DNA from: JBBRGG01 sp038240875
Lineage (GTDB): Bacteria > Planctomycetota > Phycisphaerae > Phycisphaerales > UBA1924
Direction of reading: 5' to 3'
NCBI GenBank assembly: GCA_038240875.1
Contig: JBBRGG010000178.1
Coordinates: forward strand, 1-7,435
DNA: 7,435 bases
Shown here one piece after another: positions 5,384 to 7,435 of the stretch. The notes below the pieces were generated by a model that made no database searches, was not told the DNA's origin, and worked only from the letters and a program-made list of their open reading frames with translations. Positions within the stretch are counted from its first letter, which is position 1. Each line of letters begins with the position of its first letter. Position numbers and translations under genes: made by a program.

Positions 5384-5962
5384 ATGAATCAATCCAATCA
5401 CCAGTCGGGCAACCAATCACACACTGGCTTTGGCGTGGCTACGACGACGACGATGGCGAAGGAGGCGATTTATCGCTCGTTGATCGATGCCAGTCGTGAG
5501 GAGCTACGAAGGCGGCCAAGGCCAGCGCGAGACGAAGCGATGACCAAGGTTGTCGCGCTGTTGTGGCGCGCGTATGGAGGCAGGCCTATCTCGTGGGTTG
5601 GGTTCTATGAACGCGTCACGGGAACCGACGAGATGGTTCTACTCGCGCGCGAGCCAAAGCCAGCGTGTTCGCCCATTGGCTTACATGGCATGTGCGGACG
5701 GTCGCTGATTGCAAGAAGGCCCATGGTCGTGCGCGATGTCGCGGTGCTGGGCGAGGGGTATATCGCGTGCGACCCTGCGGACAAGAGCGAATTGGTCGTG
5801 CCTTTGATCGATGATGATGGGGTGTGCCTGGCGGTGCTTGATGTAGATAGTTATGAAGTGGGCGCGTTTGATGCGAATGACGTCGAAGGATGCACGGCTT
5901 TATTGACGGTGTGGGGGCTGACAAGGCCGAGCAAAGAAGAGCGCGAGCTGGTGGTGTTGTGA
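5384..5962 (+). CDS. msrC: GAF-domain free methionine-(R)-sulfoxide reductase
   Basis: A 192-residue GAF-domain enzyme that reduces free methionine-R-sulfoxide to methionine in the cytoplasm, using thioredoxin as electron donor. All three family cysteines are present in context: C95 (PACSPI), C104 (GMCG) and C129 (IACDPADKSE). They span 34 residues, as in the E. coli enzyme (C84, C94, C118). The substrate-binding acids also fit: E136 in SELVVP, and D153 and D155 in VLDVDSY. WVGFYE at residues 71-76 is typical. The ATG at 5384 has AAGG about 8-9 bases upstream; an in-frame ATG at residue 24 would give a length nearer that of E. coli, and the Asn/Gln/Ser/Thr-rich first 23 residues have no obvious role. 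It lies 229 bp after the flavin reductase gene on the same strand. Role: repair of oxidised methionine. Confidence 0.88.
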   Translation: MNQSNHQSGNQSHTGFGVATTTTMAKEAIYRSLIDASREELRRRPRPARDEAMTKVVALLWRAYGGRPISWVGFYERVTGTDEMVLLAREPKPACSPIGLHGMCGRSLIARRPMVVRDVAVLGEGYIACDPADKSELVVPLIDDDGVCLAVLDVDSYEVGAFDANDVEGCTALLTVWGLTRPSKEERELVVL

Positions 5963-6155
5963 GGCGGAGGCAGGCTGAAACGTTGATCGAAGCGTACGTT
6001 TGAGTGGGGTTTCGGGTGGGGTTTCGGTCCTCGTATGACTTCTATTGACAGTACTTAACTCAGAGGAATAAGGTATATTGGGGTAGTAAAGCCGAGTGAA
6101 TAGGGCCGCACTTGGAACACAATTAGCAACAATCAAAGCGATCTCAATTGACCAA
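5963..6155. other. Convergent intergenic region, left part
   Basis: No gene. A 6-bp hairpin (AAACGT with ACGTTT, about 5979-6002) follows the sulfoxide reductase stop but has no T-run. A perfect 12-bp tandem duplication of GTGGGGTTTCGG lies at 6004-6027. A consensus -35 sequence TTGACA (6045-6050) is followed by TATATT (6074-6079), but the 23-base gap is too long for a standard sigma-70-type promoter, and no real gene follows on that strand. Confidence 0.4.
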
Positions 6156-6268
6156 AGTGGCAGAGAAAGTGGAAAGGCACCGGCGGGGACCGCCGGACCA
6201 CCCAAGGCAAGACCACCCAAGGCAAGAACACCCAAGGCAAGAACACCTAAGGCAAGAACACCCAAGGA
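6156..6268 (+). repeat. Dispersed hairpin repeat, copy 2, with 15-bp tandem array
   Basis: AGTGGCA (6156-6162), then a 15-base spacer, then a perfect 7-bp hairpin (CCGGCGG at 6180-6186, CCGCCGG at 6190-6196), then an array of 15-base units of the form A(C/A)CACCCAAGGCAAG at 6197-6211, 6212-6226, 6227-6241 and 6242-6256, with a partial fifth unit to 6268. Bases 6178-6209 match bases 1-32 exactly in inverted orientation. The array translates as a PKART-type five-residue repeat on the plus strand and a leucine/glycine-rich repeat on the other, but neither frame looks like a real gene. It sits between convergent genes, 27 bases from the stop of the dockerin protein gene. Confidence 0.8.
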
Positions 6269-6294
6269 CACTGTGTCATTGGGCGACTTCCTTC

Positions 6295-7362
6295 TTAGCA
6301 GCCACCTGCTTCGAATGCGATAAAGAATGTGGCGACGTCGTCACCGGTGATACCGCCATCGATGTTGGTGTCGGCGCAACTGCTGCCGGCTTCGAAATCA
6401 GCAAAGAAGACCGCGATGTCGTCGCCGGTTACGCCGCCATCTTGGTTGTAGTCGGCGGGGCACACGGGGCAGGTCGAAAGGTCGAGTGGGCTGATGTACT
6501 GGCCACTGATACCCGAGATGACGATGGTCGCGTCGCTGGGGTTGGCGAGGTTAACCGAACGCATGCTCACGCCATCGGTGTAGACCCAGTTGCCGTTGTC
6601 GAGCGGGTATAAGCCGCGCGGTGCTGAAGGCGTGATGTATCGATTTACGATCGCGCCAGATGCGGAGATGCGGTAGATGCCAAAGGGTGGGCTAAAGCCA
6701 GCGACCCAGAACTCGTCGGCATTGTTGGGGCCGGTTGGGAAGACGTGAATCTGCTGCGGAAAGTGAACGCCCGTTGTGACGTTTCCATTGTGGACGGTGT
6801 TTACGAATGTGCCAGCGAAGGTATATTGGGTGAGGTCATCGACGTTACTATCGCCGACGACGATGTTGCCATTGAAGGCAACGACGTCAAAGGGGCTTAT
6901 GTTGCTGGTGAAGGAATCGATGAGCGTGCCTTGAGGGGTATAGCGGATGATGGCGTTGCCGGGCGCGCCGTTGGCGGTCCCTGAGTTGCAGACGTAGACA
7001 ACGCCGTTGACATAGCGGATGCCACGAATGTTGTCGAGGCCGGTGTTGATTGCGCCAATGAACGTCGGCGTCAGTGATGCGGTAAAGCGATAAATCACGT
7101 CGTTGACCTGATCGCTCACCCAGATCTCGTTATCGACCTGGATCGCGGCTTTAGGTGTAGTCATCGGATAGAGGGCGTTGTCTTCGAGGATGAAGTTGAG
7201 GTTAACGAGCGAGCCATCGGTGCGATTGAGCAGCGCGCCCTTGTCGCCGGTGGACTCAACAAGCATGAGGTATTGGGCGCTAACCGACGAAGCCAAGCCA
7301 GCAGTCAACGCCGCTGCGGCAAGAAATGCAAGACGAGAGTACCCGATGGAAGTTTGTAGCAT
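6295..7362 (-). CDS. Secreted beta-propeller-like protein with GC-type dockerin tail
   Basis: A 355-residue exported protein. Residues 1-29 are a clear signal peptide (basic start, LAFLAAAALTAGLA core, cleavage likely after SVSA). Residues 30-295 are strand-rich, with repeated motifs such as NEIWVSDQVNDVIYRF, GVVYVCNS, GNIVVGDSNVDDLTQYTF and DEFWVAGFSPPFGIYRI. This recalls NHL/SMP-30-type beta-propellers, without identifiable catalytic residues. After a linker come two calcium-loop dockerin repeats, DYNQDGGVTGDD (304-315) and DTNIDGGITGDD (331-342), and the protein ends in EAGGC. This resembles the Gly-Cys-ended dockerin tail I associate with Phycisphaerae surface proteins; an anchoring role is inferred. 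The ATG at 7362 has only a weak ribosome-binding site (AAGAG). The gene stands alone, convergent with the sulfoxide reductase gene. The ligand is unknown. Confidence 0.85.
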   Translation of the reverse strand: MLQTSIGYSRLAFLAAAALTAGLASSVSAQYLMLVESTGDKGALLNRTDGSLVNLNFILEDNALYPMTTPKAAIQVDNEIWVSDQVNDVIYRFTASLTPTFIGAINTGLDNIRGIRYVNGVVYVCNSGTANGAPGNAIIRYTPQGTLIDSFTSNISPFDVVAFNGNIVVGDSNVDDLTQYTFAGTFVNTVHNGNVTTGVHFPQQIHVFPTGPNNADEFWVAGFSPPFGIYRISASGAIVNRYITPSAPRGLYPLDNGNWVYTDGVSMRSVNLANPSDATIVISGISGQYISPLDLSTCPVCPADYNQDGGVTGDDIAVFFADFEAGSSCADTNIDGGITGDDVATFFIAFEAGGC

Positions 7363-7399
7363 GTATGTTCTCTTTGCTTTTTAAATTGTGTTCGTGTGA

Positions 7400-7421
7400 C
7401 CAGACCTCAGCCAGACCTCCA
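7400..7421. repeat. 11-bp direct repeat upstream of the secreted-protein gene
   Basis: CCAGACCTC occurs at 7400-7408 and 7411-7419, about 40-60 bases upstream of the start codon at 7362. The 11-base spacing puts both copies on the same helix face, so it could be a regulator site. No promoter elements are clear in the part visible. Confidence 0.35.
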
Positions 7422-7435
7422 AATGATAAATCCCG

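Noticed and set aside
6096..6323. 75-codon plus-strand frame with PKART repeats
   Set aside because: The repeat comes from the 15-bp intergenic array, the start is GTG without a good ribosome-binding site, and the frame runs into the 3' end of the opposite gene.

Overview
The window looks like chromosomal DNA from a planctomycete, most likely of the class Phycisphaerae. The case rests on three things. A secreted protein ends in two dockerin-like calcium loops and a terminal Gly-Cys, a type I associate with Phycisphaerae. mraZ stands apart from any dcw cell-division genes. Two large PilZ/receiver proteins lie in tandem. GC content is moderate. This taxonomic call comes from protein character only; no database search was possible.

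Layout, left to right. Positions 1-53 hold one copy of a dispersed repeat with a strong hairpin. Two minus-strand paralogues follow, 81-1235 and 1434-2630, each with an N-terminal PilZ domain (c-di-GMP binding), a receiver-like domain and a C-terminal helical domain resembling HPt. The upstream copy keeps the receiver phosphoacceptor residues and the downstream copy has lost them. Positions 2631-3565 hold no credible gene. They contain many minus-strand hairpins and end in a Rho-independent-type terminator, so this is a candidate structured RNA or long regulated leader between mraZ and the first PilZ gene. mraZ (3566-4099, minus) follows. Its upstream region has four 10-bp-phased GTGGG-type repeats matching the known MraZ operator, and next to them a perfect DnaA box.

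The direction then changes. A flavin-reductase-like FMN protein (4525-5154) and a GAF-domain free methionine-(R)-sulfoxide reductase (5384-5962) lie on the plus strand. They are separated by a heptanucleotide tandem repeat and a duplicated start region. The convergent intergenic region 5963-6294 carries the second copy of the dispersed repeat, inverted relative to the first, with a 15-bp tandem array. The window ends with a minus-strand gene for a secreted beta-propeller-like protein with the GC-type dockerin tail (6295-7362).

How they may work together: the minus-strand block joins a division-cluster regulator (MraZ) to likely c-di-GMP effectors through a structured, possibly attenuated leader. 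The two plus-strand enzymes are both redox proteins but need not be functionally linked. The most novel-looking element is the structured RNA region at 2965-3480.
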